64,000 bases of DNA from Pseudoalteromonas sp. A25 (GTDB lineage: Bacteria; Pseudomonadota; Gammaproteobacteria; Enterobacterales; Alteromonadaceae), in contig NZ_AP021847.1 in NCBI RefSeq assembly GCF_009176705.1, positions 1 to 64,000 of the forward strand. The letters run 5' to 3'. The notes beneath the pieces were generated by a model that had not been told where the DNA came from, did no database searches, and worked only from the letters and a program-made list of their open reading frames with translations. Shown here piece after piece: positions 25,185 to 35,252 of the stretch. Both the position numbers and the translations under genes were made by a program. Each line of letters starts with the position of its first letter. The stretch's first letter is position 1.

Positions 25185-27230
25185 ATGTTAAATTCAAGAC
25201 GGGGTAGCTGTCGCCCGCTTGGCAGTACAGTGATAGACGATGGGGTAAATTTTGCCGTTTACGCGCCAGAAGCCACTTCCTTGTCATTGTGTTTATTTGA
25301 CAGCAGCGGTCATAGTGAAACAGCGCGCATTGCGATGTTTCTGCATGAAGGCGGTATTTGGAGCGTACATGTCTCTCCTCTTAATGTGGGTGCCTTATAT
25401 GGGTATCGAGCAGAAGGCGAATATAACCCGCAAAAAGGAAAGCTGTTTAATGCTAATAAGCTTTTACTCGACCCTTATGCTAAAGACTTACACGGCGAGT
25501 TTACATGGAGTGAGCGACATTTTTGTCACATGCCGGTCGGCAAACTAAGCCTCTCTGATAATGCGATTGATATGCCCAAGTCAAAAGTGGTTGCTATCGA
25601 CAAATACGACAGCCCAAAGCCTCAGGTTCCTTGGTCAAGAACCGTTATCTATGAATGTCACGTCAAAGGGGCAACCGCTCGGCACCGTGAAATACCACCT
25701 GCATTAAGAGGGACTTTTGCAGCCCTTTGCGAGCCCGCATTTATCAGCCATCTTAAGTTTTTAGGCGTAACAACACTTGAACTTTTACCTGTGCAAACGT
25801 TTGTTAGTGAACAGTTCCTTACAACCAAGGGGCTAACCAACTATTGGGGCTACAACACACTTAACTTTTTCATTCCTCATAAAGCATACTTGTGTAATGG
25901 GGATGTGCGCGAGTTTCAATCTATGGTGCGTACATTACACCAAGCAGGCATTGAGGTGATTTTAGATGTAGTCTACAACCACACAGCAGAAGCCGGTGTT
26001 GATGGCCCAACATTGTCGCTTAAAGGCCTCAATAATCAAGGCTATTATCGCAGTGTACTTGGGCAGCCCGACGTCTATATCAACGACACAGGATGTGGTA
26101 ACACTGTGAATATTGATGACCCATACGCGCTCGGTTTAGTGCTAGATAGCTTACGCTACTGGGTTGAGGTGATGGGTGTAGATGGCTTTAGATTTGACCT
26201 TGCAACTATTTTGGCCAGAAATGCAGATGGCTTTAATCGCTACCATGCATTTTTACAAGCCGTGATTCAAGACCCGATATTACAGCAAGTTAAACTCATT
26301 GCAGAGCCTTGGGATATCGGCCCCGGTGGCTATCAACTTGGTGCGTTTCCCGCTCCATGGCGAGAATGGAACGACAAGTACCGTGATACCGTAAGACGGT
26401 TTTGGCGAGGCGATATCAACGTTTTACCGGAGCTTGCCAAGCGTATTCATGGCTCACACGATTTGTTCGAGCATAACCTACGAGGTCCATTAAGCTCTAT
26501 CAACTTTATAACCAGCCACGACGGATTTACCTTAGCTGACTGGGTTAGTTACGAGCACAAACACAATGAAGCGAATGGCGAGCAAAACCTTGACGGACAT
26601 GGTGCCAATCACTCTATGAACTGCGGTAAAGAAGGCTTTTCTACCGATCCTAAGATCACCTCTTTGCGCTTGAAAATGCAAAAAAATGCCTTAGTCACGC
26701 TGTTTCTTTCCAAAGGAGTGCCAATGATTGCGTCTGGCAGTGAGTTTGGCCACTCTCAAGGTGGAAATAACAACGCTTACTGCCAAGACAACCGAAGCAA
26801 CTGGTTGGCATGGAAGTCTTCTCAGTTCAATCACAGTCTTACAGTTTTTATCAAAGAACTGGTCGCATTACGCAAACAGTTTGATGCCTTTTCACACCCT
26901 TTTTATATACACACTGACGATAGTCGCTTTTCAGTGCATTGGCTTAACGAGCATGGCGAGCCTATGCTCCCACAACAATGGCACGAAGCTAACCGTCAGT
27001 GGTTAGTTTATATGCTTGTCGATAAGCAAAAGCAAAACGCTCTAATGATTATGTTTAATGCGGCTAAAGACCCTTTAGACATGACCTTTCCAGCTGCTCC
27101 CTATAGCGAGCAATGGCAATTGGCACTCACTAGTTGCAAAAGTGTAGACGTTATCGAGCAGTCGATTTCTATTTCTCCCCAATCTAGTTGGGTTTTTACA
27201 TCTGTAAATGAAGGAATTACTCATGGCTAA
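25185..27230 (+). CDS. glgX: glycogen debranching enzyme
   Basis: The 681-residue isoamylase-type GH13_11 enzyme hydrolyses alpha-1,6 branches of phosphorylase-limited glycogen. Visible are an N-terminal CBM48 (VNFAVYAPEATSLSLCLFD), VIYECHVKGATARH, DVVYNHTAEAG, MGVDGFRFDLATILAR (nucleophile Asp), KLIAEPWDIGPGGYQLG (acid/base Glu) and FITSHDGFTLADWV. It lies 3 bases after glgB, and its stop overlaps the start of glgP (ATGGCTAA), so the three are translationally coupled. Confidence 0.94.
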   Translation: MLNSRRGSCRPLGSTVIDDGVNFAVYAPEATSLSLCLFDSSGHSETARIAMFLHEGGIWSVHVSPLNVGALYGYRAEGEYNPQKGKLFNANKLLLDPYAKDLHGEFTWSERHFCHMPVGKLSLSDNAIDMPKSKVVAIDKYDSPKPQVPWSRTVIYECHVKGATARHREIPPALRGTFAALCEPAFISHLKFLGVTTLELLPVQTFVSEQFLTTKGLTNYWGYNTLNFFIPHKAYLCNGDVREFQSMVRTLHQAGIEVILDVVYNHTAEAGVDGPTLSLKGLNNQGYYRSVLGQPDVYINDTGCGNTVNIDDPYALGLVLDSLRYWVEVMGVDGFRFDLATILARNADGFNRYHAFLQAVIQDPILQQVKLIAEPWDIGPGGYQLGAFPAPWREWNDKYRDTVRRFWRGDINVLPELAKRIHGSHDLFEHNLRGPLSSINFITSHDGFTLADWVSYEHKHNEANGEQNLDGHGANHSMNCGKEGFSTDPKITSLRLKMQKNALVTLFLSKGVPMIASGSEFGHSQGGNNNAYCQDNRSNWLAWKSSQFNHSLTVFIKELVALRKQFDAFSHPFYIHTDDSRFSVHWLNEHGEPMLPQQWHEANRQWLVYMLVDKQKQNALMIMFNAAKDPLDMTFPAAPYSEQWQLALTSCKSVDVIEQSISISPQSSWVFTSVNEGITHG

Positions 27231-29706
27231 AAAAAGCGCTCAAGTGTGCGTAGTAAAGCATTGGCAAGAAGCACCGAAACTTGATGAAAGTACCTTCAGT
27301 GACGATTTGATGCGTCACTTTTACTACACGTTAGGACGAGACAAAGTAGGCGAGTCGCAACTCTATCTATATCACGCATTGGCTATGACCATTCGCGATA
27401 GACTTGTGTCACGTTGCAGAGCAACAAATCAATTCCTTAAACAACAGAAAACACGCAAAGCAGCTTATTTATCTCTTGAGTTTTTAATGGGCCGAGCGCT
27501 TGGCAACGCTGTTCTAAATCTCGATTTACAAAAAGGTGTACAGAGTGCACTTAAACAATACTGTGCTGATTTAGAAAGCGTGGGAGAAGCAGAGCACGAC
27601 GCTGGGCTCGGTAACGGTGGCTTAGGACGCTTAGCTGCATGCTTTTTAGATAGCTGTGCCAGTTTGGCGCTACCAGTCATTGGTTATGGCATTCGCTACG
27701 AATATGGCATGTTTAATCAAACCATCGAACAGGGTAATCAAGTAGAACACCCAGATAATTGGCTTCGAGAAGGACACCCTTGGGAGTTAGCTGCACCCGA
27801 GCAATCTCAGCGCGTTAAATTTTTTGGTCATGTCGAAACCTTCCGTGATAGAAGTGGCAGAGAACATAGGCAATGGGTAGATACGCAAGATGTGCTAGCG
27901 GTGCCTTACGATGTGCCAATTCCAGGTTACAAGAATGGCGTAGTAAATACCTTACGCTTATGGAAGTCAGAAGCAACTGACGAATTTGATCTGACAGAAT
28001 TTAATGCAGGAAGTTACTCAGAAGCCGTTGCTAAAAAGAACTTAGCAGAGCAGATCACCATGGTGCTTTATCCGAATGACAGCAGCGAAAATGGTAAAGA
28101 ATTACGCTTACGCCAACAATATTTTCTCTCAAGTGCGAGCTTGCAAGATATCTTGTTACAGTGGGTAGAACAATATGGCGCTAACTTTAGCGACTTTGCT
28201 GATTATCATGTTTTTCAATTGAACGACACGCACCCGAGTATTGCTGTTGCTGAGCTAATGAGGCTATTTGTTGATGTTTATGAGCTGAGTTGGGACGAAG
28301 CTTGGCAGATAACCACTCAAACAATGGCGTACACCAACCATACGTTATTGCCAGAGGCATTAGAAAAATGGTCAGTGCCATTATTTGCAAAGTTACTTCC
28401 TAGATTATTGGAGATTATCTACGAGATAAATGCCCGTTTCCTCAAGCTAGTTTCACTTCACTGGCCAGGTGATGTAAATAAACAGCGAGAGTTATCGTTA
28501 ATTGAAGAGGGTGACGTGCCACAAGTGCGCATGGCTTACCTAGCCATTGTTGGTAGCTACTCTGTCAATGGTGTGGCGGCACTTCACACCGAGCTACTAA
28601 AGTCTGGTTTATTTAAAACCTTCTACGAACTTTGGCCAGAAAAATTCAACAATAAAACCAATGGTGTAACACCGAGACGCTGGCTTGCCCATTGTAACCC
28701 GAGTTTAAGTAAACTGATTAGTGACAAAATTGGCTCGGGCTGGATAGCCGACTACAGCGAAATATCGCAGTTACGACGCTATTACGACGACGAAAAGTTT
28801 CACAAGCAGTGGCAAAAAGTCAAAACAGCCAATAAACAAAGATTGTGTGATTTGGTTAAGCAGCGCTGCGGTGTTGAGTTTGATGTAAACATGATGTTTG
28901 ACGTACAGGTTAAACGCATTCACGAATACAAACGCCAACTCCTTAACATATTGCACGTTATTCACCTATACGACCGAATTTTAAAAGGCGATGTGCAATC
29001 TCTTGCTCCTAGATGTGTGCTAATTGGTGGAAAAGCCGCGCCTGGATACTATATGGCGAAAAAAATCATAAAACTGATTAACAATGTCGCAGAAGTTATC
29101 AATAGTGACGAAAAAGCAAAGCCTTATCTGAGAGTTGCATTTTTTCCAAACTATAATGTTACTGCCATGGAAGCGATTTGCCCGGCTACTGACTTGTCAG
29201 AACAGATCTCTACAGCAGGTAAAGAAGCTTCTGGTACCGGTAACATGAAGTTTATGATGAATGGTGCTATCACCATCGGCACATTGGATGGTGCCAATAT
29301 TGAGATCCGTGATAACGTGGGTGCTGATAACTTTTTCTTGTTTGGCGCACATGCAGAGCAAACCGATGAAATACGTGCCCGTTACAATCCACAAAAAATT
29401 ATATCTCAAGACCCTAATTTAAATGCAGTGATGCGCCTGCTAGAGAGCGGTCACTTCAATTTATTAGAGCCTAGTGTGTTTGATGATTTAATTAACGCTA
29501 TCAAAAGCCCTCAAGATCCATGGCTTACCGCCTATGACTTTGCAAGTTACATAGATGCGCAACAAAAAGCATCCGATACTTATTTAGATCAACCAACTTG
29601 GACTCGTATAAGCATTTTAAATACCGCGGCCAGTGGAAGTTTTTCCAGTGACCGAACCATTTCGCAATATTGCGATGAAATCTGGCGCCTTGCGCCAATG
29701 CAATAG
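27223..29706 (+). CDS. glgP: glycogen phosphorylase
   Basis: The 827-residue GT35 PLP enzyme releases glucose-1-phosphate from alpha-1,4 chain ends. Family motifs: LEFLMGRALGNAVLNL, GLGNGGLGRLAACFLDS, FQLNDTHPSIAVAELMR, TNHTLLPEALEKW, KTNGVTPRRWL, VKRIHEYKRQLLN and the PLP-lysine segment EASGTGNMKFMMNGAITIGT. ATG 27223 is preferred over 27208 because AAGGAA lies seven bases upstream and the protein starts MAKKSAQ. It overlaps the end of glgX. Confidence 0.95.
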   Translation: MAKKSAQVCVVKHWQEAPKLDESTFSDDLMRHFYYTLGRDKVGESQLYLYHALAMTIRDRLVSRCRATNQFLKQQKTRKAAYLSLEFLMGRALGNAVLNLDLQKGVQSALKQYCADLESVGEAEHDAGLGNGGLGRLAACFLDSCASLALPVIGYGIRYEYGMFNQTIEQGNQVEHPDNWLREGHPWELAAPEQSQRVKFFGHVETFRDRSGREHRQWVDTQDVLAVPYDVPIPGYKNGVVNTLRLWKSEATDEFDLTEFNAGSYSEAVAKKNLAEQITMVLYPNDSSENGKELRLRQQYFLSSASLQDILLQWVEQYGANFSDFADYHVFQLNDTHPSIAVAELMRLFVDVYELSWDEAWQITTQTMAYTNHTLLPEALEKWSVPLFAKLLPRLLEIIYEINARFLKLVSLHWPGDVNKQRELSLIEEGDVPQVRMAYLAIVGSYSVNGVAALHTELLKSGLFKTFYELWPEKFNNKTNGVTPRRWLAHCNPSLSKLISDKIGSGWIADYSEISQLRRYYDDEKFHKQWQKVKTANKQRLCDLVKQRCGVEFDVNMMFDVQVKRIHEYKRQLLNILHVIHLYDRILKGDVQSLAPRCVLIGGKAAPGYYMAKKIIKLINNVAEVINSDEKAKPYLRVAFFPNYNVTAMEAICPATDLSEQISTAGKEASGTGNMKFMMNGAITIGTLDGANIEIRDNVGADNFFLFGAHAEQTDEIRARYNPQKIISQDPNLNAVMRLLESGHFNLLEPSVFDDLINAIKSPQDPWLTAYDFASYIDAQQKASDTYLDQPTWTRISILNTAASGSFSSDRTISQYCDEIWRLAPMQ

Positions 29707-29736
29707 ACCACGACACAAGGATATTTGGAGAAAGTT

Positions 29737-31035
29737 ATGCCCAGTTACGCAAACCGCTACATAAGTAGCTTAACCAGAGAAACCTACGCTTTAATTTTAG
29801 CTGGTGGTCGAGGCTCTCGTTTACATGAATTAACCAATTGGCGTGCTAAGCCTGCTGTATATTTTGGTGGTAAACATAGGATCATCGATTTCCCTCTATC
29901 AAACTGTATTAACTCAGGAATTAGACGGGTTGGTATTGCGACACAATATAAGTCGCATTCACTTATTCGTCACGTTAATCGCGCTTGGGGTCACTTTAAA
30001 AAGGAGTTAGGGGAGTCTGTAGAGATTTTACCGGCATCACAGCGATATGGCGATGAGTGGTACTGTGGTACGGCAGATGCTGTTTTTCAAAATATGGACA
30101 TTATTCGCCACGAATTACCTAAATATGTAATGATCCTATCAGGCGACCACGTTTATCGTATGGACTATGGCGCGCTTTTAGCCAAACACGTAGAAACGGG
30201 TGCCGACATGACCGTTTGTTGTATTGAAGTACCGTGTGAAGAAGCTGCAAATACCTTCGGTGTAATGACCGTTGACGGCGACAAACGTGTACGTCGCTTT
30301 GATGAAAAGCCAGAGCATCCAACTTCGATTCCAGGCAAAGACGGTGTTTGTCTTGCCTCTATGGGTAATTATGTATTTAACACAGAGTTTTTATTTGAAC
30401 AGTTAAAGCAAGATGCAGAGCGTGAGGGCTCTGGTCGAGATTTCGGTCACGATATTATTCCAGCCATTATTGAAGAGCATAATGTGTTTGCTTTTCCATT
30501 TCGTGATCCAAGTCATGAAGGACAACCCTATTGGCGCGATGTGGGTACGCTGGATTCTTTTTGGGAAGCGAATATGGAGCTTGTTTCTCCAGAGCCGCAA
30601 CTTGATTTATATGATCCATCGTGGCCAATTTGGACCTATCAAGAGCAACTTCCTCCTGCAAAGTTTATTTTTGATGATGACGACCGCCGTGGCATGGCAG
30701 TAGATTCGACAGTATCTGGAGGGTGTATCATCTCCGGTTCCAAAGTTAAGAAATCGCTATTGTTTTCCAATGTTCATGTTCACTCATACTGTGATATTGA
30801 AGGGTCAGTGGTGCTACCAGGTGCAGTAATTGAGCGCAACTGCAAAGTACGTAACGCTATCATCGACAGAGGCTGTCATTTACCAGAAGGGTTGGAAATT
30901 GGTTTTGACCCTAATTTGGATAAAGACAATGGCTTTAGAGTAACAAATAAAGGTATAGTGCTCGTCACTAGAGAAATGTTACTTGCTTACAATCAAAAGC
31001 AACTGGCGAAAAAAGACAAACTTCAAACTGCATAG
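29737..31035 (+). CDS. glgC: glucose-1-phosphate adenylyltransferase
   Basis: The 432-residue ADP-glucose pyrophosphorylase makes ADP-glucose from ATP and glucose-1-phosphate, the committed step of glycogen synthesis. It has the N-terminal nucleotidyltransferase domain ([35 protein letters not shown]), the [14 protein letters not shown] and [13 protein letters not shown] motifs, and a C-terminal left-handed beta-helix ([37 protein letters not shown]). ATG 29737 has GGAG six bases upstream; a TTG at 29725 is less likely. Allosteric control by glycolytic intermediates is known for the family. Confidence 0.95.
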   Translation: MPSYANRYISSLTRETYALILAGGRGSRLHELTNWRAKPAVYFGGKHRIIDFPLSNCINSGIRRVGIATQYKSHSLIRHVNRAWGHFKKELGESVEILPASQRYGDEWYCGTADAVFQNMDIIRHELPKYVMILSGDHVYRMDYGALLAKHVETGADMTVCCIEVPCEEAANTFGVMTVDGDKRVRRFDEKPEHPTSIPGKDGVCLASMGNYVFNTEFLFEQLKQDAEREGSGRDFGHDIIPAIIEEHNVFAFPFRDPSHEGQPYWRDVGTLDSFWEANMELVSPEPQLDLYDPSWPIWTYQEQLPPAKFIFDDDDRRGMAVDSTVSGGCIISGSKVKKSLLFSNVHVHSYCDIEGSVVLPGAVIERNCKVRNAIIDRGCHLPEGLEIGFDPNLDKDNGFRVTNKGIVLVTREMLLAYNQKQLAKKDKLQTA

Positions 31036-31047
31036 ATAAGGCATAAC

Positions 31048-32586
31048 ATGCGGGTATTAATGGTCGCAGCTGAAAATGATCGGCTGCCAAATTGTAAAGT
31101 CGGCGGTGTTGCGGATGTGATCCGTGACATACCCTATGCATTAAGTGCACAGGGTATTAGCGTCAAAGTTGTGGTGCCCGATTATGGGCAAAGTAAGTTA
31201 AATAGATCGTTCATCGGCGATATTGCCGTACCATTTCGCCAACACTTAGAAACCGCTACCTTGTGGCAAGTTGAGCAAAGCGAAGGCGTGACACAGTATG
31301 TGATTTCCCACTCTTTGTTTAGTGAGCACCAAGGTAGTATTTATTGCAATGACGATCATAATCGTCCTTTTGCAACAGATGCGACTAAATTTGCATTTTT
31401 TAACGCTGCGGTATGTGAAGCAATAGAGCATAAAATGTTTGATGAGCTGGATGTTTTGCACCTACATGACTGGCATGCAGCATGCGTTAGCGTGTTACAA
31501 CATTTTAGCCCTCGATTTGTTTATTTAAAACAGCTTAAAACAGTGTACACCGTACATAATTTAGCACTGCAAGGGATCAGGCCATTTGGACATGACGAAT
31601 CCTCTTTAGAGGCTTGGTTTCCTACACTTAGCTATAATGGTCAACAACTTTGCGACCATCACCACCCGCATTGCTTTAACCCTATGCGCAGTGCCATCAC
31701 TTTGGCAGACAAAGTACATGTTGTTTCTCCTACATATAGTGATGAAGTACTACACAGTAGTGAACCTGATAGGGGATTCTTTGGCGGCGAAGGATTAGAG
31801 CATGATATGCACATTGCGAAACGGCAAGGCAAGCTCGTTGGTATACTCAATGGCTGTCATTACAACCAGCAAAATGCATCATCTCAAATATCTCTTGCTG
31901 ATTACTACAATCTAGTTAATGACGAACTGATTAGATGGATGTCAAAGCAACCAGCGCTATTGTCGTGCCATTATATTGCGCATCAACGACTAAAAGCATG
32001 GCAAAACAAAGCAGCAAACGGGCCGCTTATCACAAGTGTCGGCCGATTAACCGATCAAAAAGCATTGTTGCTTAGACAAAATACTGAGCAAGGGATTGTG
32101 CTAGATAAACTCGCTCAGTTGGCATTAGAGGTTGACGCAAGGATAATTATATTAGGCTCTGGCGATCCCCACTTGGAAAATCTCTTTACACAGGTGATGG
32201 CACGCCATGAAAATGTACTTTATTTAAACGGATATGGGCAAAAAATTGGCGACTATCTATACCATTTGGGTGATTTATTTCTGATGCCTAGCTCTTTTGA
32301 GCCTTGTGGAATAAGTCAAATGCTCGCTATGAGAGCAGGGCAACCATGTCTTGTTCACCAAGTAGGCGGTCTTGCTGATACCGTACAGCACTTACAAAAT
32401 GGGTTTACTTTTTCAGGGGAAGATCTGGAACAACAATGTGATCAATTAATAGCAACCTTTAATTTTGCATTAACAACATATCAATCTGCTCCTGAGCAAT
32501 ATACTCAGCTGTCTAAAAATGCGGCTCAGGCGAGGTTTACATGGCAGTCATCTGCAAAGGATTATATATTGCAACTGTATGAGTAA
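31048..32586 (+). CDS. glgA: glycogen synthase (ADP-glucose)
   Basis: The 512-residue GT5 synthase adds glucose from ADP-glucose to alpha-1,4 chains. It begins MRVLMVAAEN followed by the ADP-glucose-binding loop KVGGVADV (KTGGLADV in E. coli). TVHNLALQGIRPFG, ADKVHVVSPTYSDEV, ITSVGRLTDQKALL and the C-terminal LMPSSFEPCGISQMLAMRAG-type motif are present. It is about 35 residues longer than E. coli GlgA (477), with extra sequence in the middle. It is the last gene of the operon; a strong terminator follows 60 bases after its stop. Confidence 0.93.
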   Translation: MRVLMVAAENDRLPNCKVGGVADVIRDIPYALSAQGISVKVVVPDYGQSKLNRSFIGDIAVPFRQHLETATLWQVEQSEGVTQYVISHSLFSEHQGSIYCNDDHNRPFATDATKFAFFNAAVCEAIEHKMFDELDVLHLHDWHAACVSVLQHFSPRFVYLKQLKTVYTVHNLALQGIRPFGHDESSLEAWFPTLSYNGQQLCDHHHPHCFNPMRSAITLADKVHVVSPTYSDEVLHSSEPDRGFFGGEGLEHDMHIAKRQGKLVGILNGCHYNQQNASSQISLADYYNLVNDELIRWMSKQPALLSCHYIAHQRLKAWQNKAANGPLITSVGRLTDQKALLLRQNTEQGIVLDKLAQLALEVDARIIILGSGDPHLENLFTQVMARHENVLYLNGYGQKIGDYLYHLGDLFLMPSSFEPCGISQMLAMRAGQPCLVHQVGGLADTVQHLQNGFTFSGEDLEQQCDQLIATFNFALTTYQSAPEQYTQLSKNAAQARFTWQSSAKDYILQLYE

Positions 32587-32643
32587 ATGAAAATTTCGAT
32601 AACAATTGCAAATATAACTATGCAATTTTGTAACATCGATATC

Positions 32644-32680
32644 AAAGAGCAGGCTAAGAGCCTGCTTTTTTCTTTTTAGA
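32644..32680 (+). terminator. Rho-independent terminator of the glycogen operon
   Basis: AGCAGGCT (32648-32655) pairs perfectly with AGCCTGCT (32659-32666) around AAG, followed by TTTTTTCTTTTT. Confidence 0.9.
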
Positions 32681-32819
32681 TGCTATAGTTATTGAATTAA
32701 CTTTCATGCTTATTAATGCCTTAGCCCTATATTAATTTTAGTCATTTAGGTTTAGAATTGCGTTTTATATAAATAATAAAGTGCTACATTTGAAGTGGCA
32801 AATACCGAGGAGTCAACTT

Positions 32820-34037
32820 TTGAAGGTTTTTGTTGCTCGACAAGCAATTTTTAACCGCCGTAAACAGGTGGTGGCTTACGAGTTATTATTTCGAGACGGC
32901 ACTAGGAACAGTTTTCCCGATATTGCTGACGATGTTGCTACAGCAAAGCTCATTATGGATAACCAATTAAACTTGGGAACTCGTTACCTCACATCGGGTA
33001 AAAAAGCATTGATAAATATTGGCCCTGATTCTTTAAAGCAAGAGCTTGCCCACTTTTTGCCAGCTAGAGATGTCATATTAGAGTTGCTGGAAAGTATTGA
33101 CCCTACTTCGGAAAACTACGAAAAAGTCAGAGAGTTGTTTCACCAAGATTATCGACTTGCGCTTGACGATTTCGAATACACAAGAAAGTGGGAGCCATTT
33201 TTAAAGCTAATTCGATTAGTTAAATTTGATATTCAGCAAAATTCGTTAGATTCAATCAAAGAGTTGGTTGATGAGTTTAAAAAAAGAAAAAACATGAAGC
33301 TACTAGCTGAAAAAGTTGAGACAGAAGAAGAGTTTGAGCAAGCTAGAGCCATGGGATTTCATTTTTTCCAAGGATACTTTTTCGCCAAACCCAGAGTTAT
33401 TCAACAAAACGACATTGAAACAAACCACGCTATTGTAATGCTCATATATTCAGAAGTGTTACGTAAAAACATGAATATAGATAAAATAGCACGCTTATTT
33501 GCGCAAGATACAGCCCTGGCTTATAAACTCTTAAGGTTAATAAACTCTGGTGTTTTTCCTCTTAAAAACCGTATAGAGTCGCTGAAACAGGCACTTGTTT
33601 ACCTTGGTGATGAACGCATCAAGAAATTTGTCGGCCTAATCATGACAGCCCATGTCGCTGAAGGAAAACCAACCGAACTTACCCGATTAAGCATTGTACG
33701 TTCGCGCTTTTGTGAACTCATTGCCAAATCAGTTAACCCAAACATTAAAAACATGAGCTTTTTAACTGGTTTATTTTCATTGCTAGATGCAATTTTAGAT
33801 AGGCCCATGGAGCAGGTGGTATCCAGACTACCATTCCCTGAAGAACTGCACGATGCATTAATGGGCAAACATAACTTACTCTATTACATTTTGAACGTGG
33901 TTAAAGCCTACGAAAGTGGCAGTTGGTGGCAGCTACAAGAAGCATGTAGCCTATTGAACATTGATGATGGCCGTCTTCCTGATTTTCATGTTGAAGCTAT
34001 TCGTTGGGCAGATATGTATAATGAAACTCTATTCTGA
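32820..34037 (+). CDS. EAL-HDOD (YuxH/CdgJ-like) signalling protein
   Basis: The 405-residue protein combines an N-terminal EAL domain (about 1-200) with a C-terminal HDOD domain (about 205-400). Start TTG 32820 has GAGGAG seven bases upstream and gives the family N terminus MKVFVARQAIFNRRKQVVAYELLFRDG; a GTG at 32781 is in frame but less typical. EAL residues partly survive (YELLFRD, ALDDFEY, LLAEKVET, FFQGYFFAKP), but EAL itself reads ELL. The protein may be a degenerate c-di-GMP effector, as described for CdgJ-type motility regulators. The DUF418 gene follows 20 bp downstream. Confidence 0.85.
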   Translation: MKVFVARQAIFNRRKQVVAYELLFRDGTRNSFPDIADDVATAKLIMDNQLNLGTRYLTSGKKALINIGPDSLKQELAHFLPARDVILELLESIDPTSENYEKVRELFHQDYRLALDDFEYTRKWEPFLKLIRLVKFDIQQNSLDSIKELVDEFKKRKNMKLLAEKVETEEEFEQARAMGFHFFQGYFFAKPRVIQQNDIETNHAIVMLIYSEVLRKNMNIDKIARLFAQDTALAYKLLRLINSGVFPLKNRIESLKQALVYLGDERIKKFVGLIMTAHVAEGKPTELTRLSIVRSRFCELIAKSVNPNIKNMSFLTGLFSLLDAILDRPMEQVVSRLPFPEELHDALMGKHNLLYYILNVVKAYESGSWWQLQEACSLLNIDDGRLPDFHVEAIRWADMYNETLF

Positions 34038-34057
34038 TATAGAGTAAAATAGTTTAC

Positions 34058-35161
34058 ATGAACAGGATTTCTCAGCTCGATAGTTTGCGTGGCATTGCGG
34101 TACTGGGTTTATTGCTGCTTAATAGCTACTACTTCGCTTTGTTTGAAACGGGCTATGTGAGGCCACAAGTGCCCGTTTTAAGCGACCAGATAATTCAATA
34201 TTTAAACCTTTTGTTGCTAGACAGTCGGTTCCGAACACTCTTTTGTATGCTCTTTGGTGCAGCACTGGTTATACAATTTAGTAAGCGAAATAATATAGAA
34301 TCACTCAAACCTAGGCTCATCGCTATTGGGATTATAGGTATACTACACAGTATTTTTGTATGGCCTGGGGATATCCTCCTTAGCTATGGCATTGCCGGCT
34401 TTTTGGCTTTGTCTTACCTCAACGCAAACAACCAGCGGGTTTTACACCACGGTATAGCCTTGTTCTTTTTAAGCTGTACACTTCTGCTTTTGCTCTCATT
34501 TACTTCAACCGATGAAATGATTTCTCGGCAAAGCGCGCAATTTGAGCTTTTAGTAACCAGCGCTCCTAGCGATTTACCAAGCCTGCTCATACACAATGTA
34601 GCAATGACCGCCATCATGTTATTGATGCTTCCTATTTTAACCCTTTGGAATGCGCTTGGTCTTATGCTTATCGGCATGTATTGCTTCAAAAAGCAAATTT
34701 TCACATTAGGCTTAAACAAAGCACATTTAACACTTACTATCAGTGCAATATTTATATTATCCGCTACGAGCATAGCGCTTGAGACTATAGACGGCCAAAA
34801 ATATGCTGGAATAAACGAAGCGCTCGTATGGGTTAATGCATTATTTGGTGCGTTACTTGTTACGCATTTAAACGCAAAAATCAGCTTTGGGCGTGTACTG
34901 CTTATGCCAGTTCAAGCAGTCGGAAAAGTCGCGTTAACATGCTATTTAATGCAATCGTTCATCATGATCTGCTACTTTGTATGGCTCAATCCACAAGCTC
35001 GAGCTAGTTATAACCGCATTGACTACGTAGAGCTGGCGTTTGTTGGTATCGCCCTACAGCTTTTACTTGCTCCTTTGTACACAAGATACTTCACTCACGG
35101 ACCATTTGAGTACGTGCTGAAGCATTTAAGCCTAAAAATCGCGCAGCGCCACAAAGATTAG
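34058..35161 (+). CDS. DUF418 family membrane protein
   Basis: The 367-residue polytopic inner-membrane protein begins ISQLDSLRGIAVLGLLLLN, the N-terminal signature of the DUF418/YeiB family, which is related to acyltransferase-3 and heparan-alpha-glucosaminide N-acetyltransferase-like proteins. FRTLFCMLFGAALV and the C-terminal VGKVALTCYLMQSFIMICYFVW region fit the DUF418 core. About ten hydrophobic segments are visible. Function is unknown; members may transfer acyl groups across the membrane. It is likely cotranscribed with the upstream EAL-HDOD gene (20 bp gap). Confidence 0.82.
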   Translation: MNRISQLDSLRGIAVLGLLLLNSYYFALFETGYVRPQVPVLSDQIIQYLNLLLLDSRFRTLFCMLFGAALVIQFSKRNNIESLKPRLIAIGIIGILHSIFVWPGDILLSYGIAGFLALSYLNANNQRVLHHGIALFFLSCTLLLLLSFTSTDEMISRQSAQFELLVTSAPSDLPSLLIHNVAMTAIMLLMLPILTLWNALGLMLIGMYCFKKQIFTLGLNKAHLTLTISAIFILSATSIALETIDGQKYAGINEALVWVNALFGALLVTHLNAKISFGRVLLMPVQAVGKVALTCYLMQSFIMICYFVWLNPQARASYNRIDYVELAFVGIALQLLLAPLYTRYFTHGPFEYVLKHLSLKIAQRHKD

Positions 35162-35252
35162 GCTGGTTTAACCAATCGACATAGATAAAAATAAGCATTT
35201 TTATCATGATTCGTTTAAAATACGGTTTTTATACTTTTTCAAAGGGTGCTCG

